NCBI GenBank assembly: GCA_029982105.1
Contig: JARRCQ010000015.1
Span: 1 to 13,165, forward strand
Length of the DNA: 13,165 nucleotides
Direction: 5' to 3'
Source of the DNA: Candidatus Atribacteria bacterium
GTDB lineage: Bacteria; Atribacterota; Atribacteria; Atribacterales; Caldatribacteriaceae
Shown: positions 13,085 to 13,165 of the stretch, piece by piece
How the letters are laid out: the number at the start of each line of letters is the position of its first letter
Numbering within the stretch: position 1 is the stretch's first letter
Program-made: the position numbers and the translations under genes
The notes under the pieces: model-generated
Database searches by the model: none
What the model was told of the DNA's origin: nothing
The model's input: the letters and a program-made list of their open reading frames with translations, nothing else

Positions 13085-13165
13085 ACCCCCATTAAAAAAT
13101 AAAACTTAAAAACAATATAAAAGACAAAATCTTACTGAAGGGAAAAACATCCTTCAGTGGGGTAA
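13085..13165. other. AT-rich noncoding tail with a second hairpin
   Basis: No open reading frame of note is seen here to the window's end. ACTGAAGG (13134-13141) and CCTTCAGT (13151-13158) form perfect 8-base arms with a 9-base loop. On the minus strand the stem is followed by AAGATTTTG, a weak T-run, so it could end a gene entering from the right. On the plus strand it is followed by GGGGTAA. The role is uncertain. Confidence 0.3.

Noticed and set aside
13061..13158. CRISPR array or transposon end at the right edge
   Set aside because: The two hairpins differ in sequence, there is no regular repeat-spacer pattern, and no transposase frame or target-site duplication is visible.

Overview
The window looks like chromosome from a diderm (outer-membrane) bacterium with moderate, somewhat AT-leaning composition. 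The outer membrane is implied by an LptD-type barrel protein, an LptA/OstA-type periplasmic protein and two lipoproteins. Two genes belong to families seen mainly in thermophiles and archaea: a branched-chain polyamine synthase (DUF43/BpsA) and a Clp1-type polynucleotide kinase. A thermophilic or deep-branching, perhaps uncultured, lineage is therefore my best guess, but this is inference and no phylum can be named from the sequence alone. There are no mobile elements, CRISPR arrays, tRNAs or rRNAs that I can see. Coding density is very high. The longest gap between genes is the roughly 290-base divergent region at 4807-5097.

Left block, minus strand (4806 down to 1). This is a tight envelope operon read right to left: an LptA/OstA-like protein, an LptD-like outer-membrane protein, a small lipoprotein of unknown function, a clostripain-family (C11) lipoprotein protease, and the N-terminal part of a branched-chain polyamine synthase that runs off the left edge. 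Gaps are 1, 8, 0 and 26 bases. A good sigma70-type promoter lies just upstream, at 4837-4865.

Centre block, plus strand (5098-10388). The operon is fabZ, fabH, fabF, plsY, trxA, a polysaccharide-deacetylase-like protein and a Clp1-type polynucleotide kinase. Several start/stop overlaps (TTGA, TAATG, ATGA) indicate translational coupling. FabZ, FabH and FabF build acyl-ACP. PlsY passes the acyl chain, as acyl phosphate, to glycerol-3-phosphate to start phospholipid synthesis. The two envelope operons diverge from one shared intergenic region, so lipid supply and outer-membrane assembly are encoded back to back. fabD, acpP and a clear housekeeping fabG are not in the cluster.

Right block (10363-13165). 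A small ACT-like protein (TM1266-type fold) and an SDR dehydrogenase lie on the minus strand. An FGGY sugar kinase diverges on the plus strand. Two strong palindromes sit on putative promoters here: 10626-10641 before the ACT-like gene, and 11530-11554 between the dehydrogenase and the kinase. They look like operators, although no regulator is encoded in the window. The right end is a noncoding AT-rich tail with two perfect hairpins.

I found no clearly undescribed system. The points most worth a second look are the two-cysteine LptD, the C11-protease/lipoprotein pair inside an Lpt operon that also carries a polyamine synthase, the operator-like palindromes, and several departures at or beside active sites (thioredoxin CMPC, FabF CEAS, deacetylase DDV).
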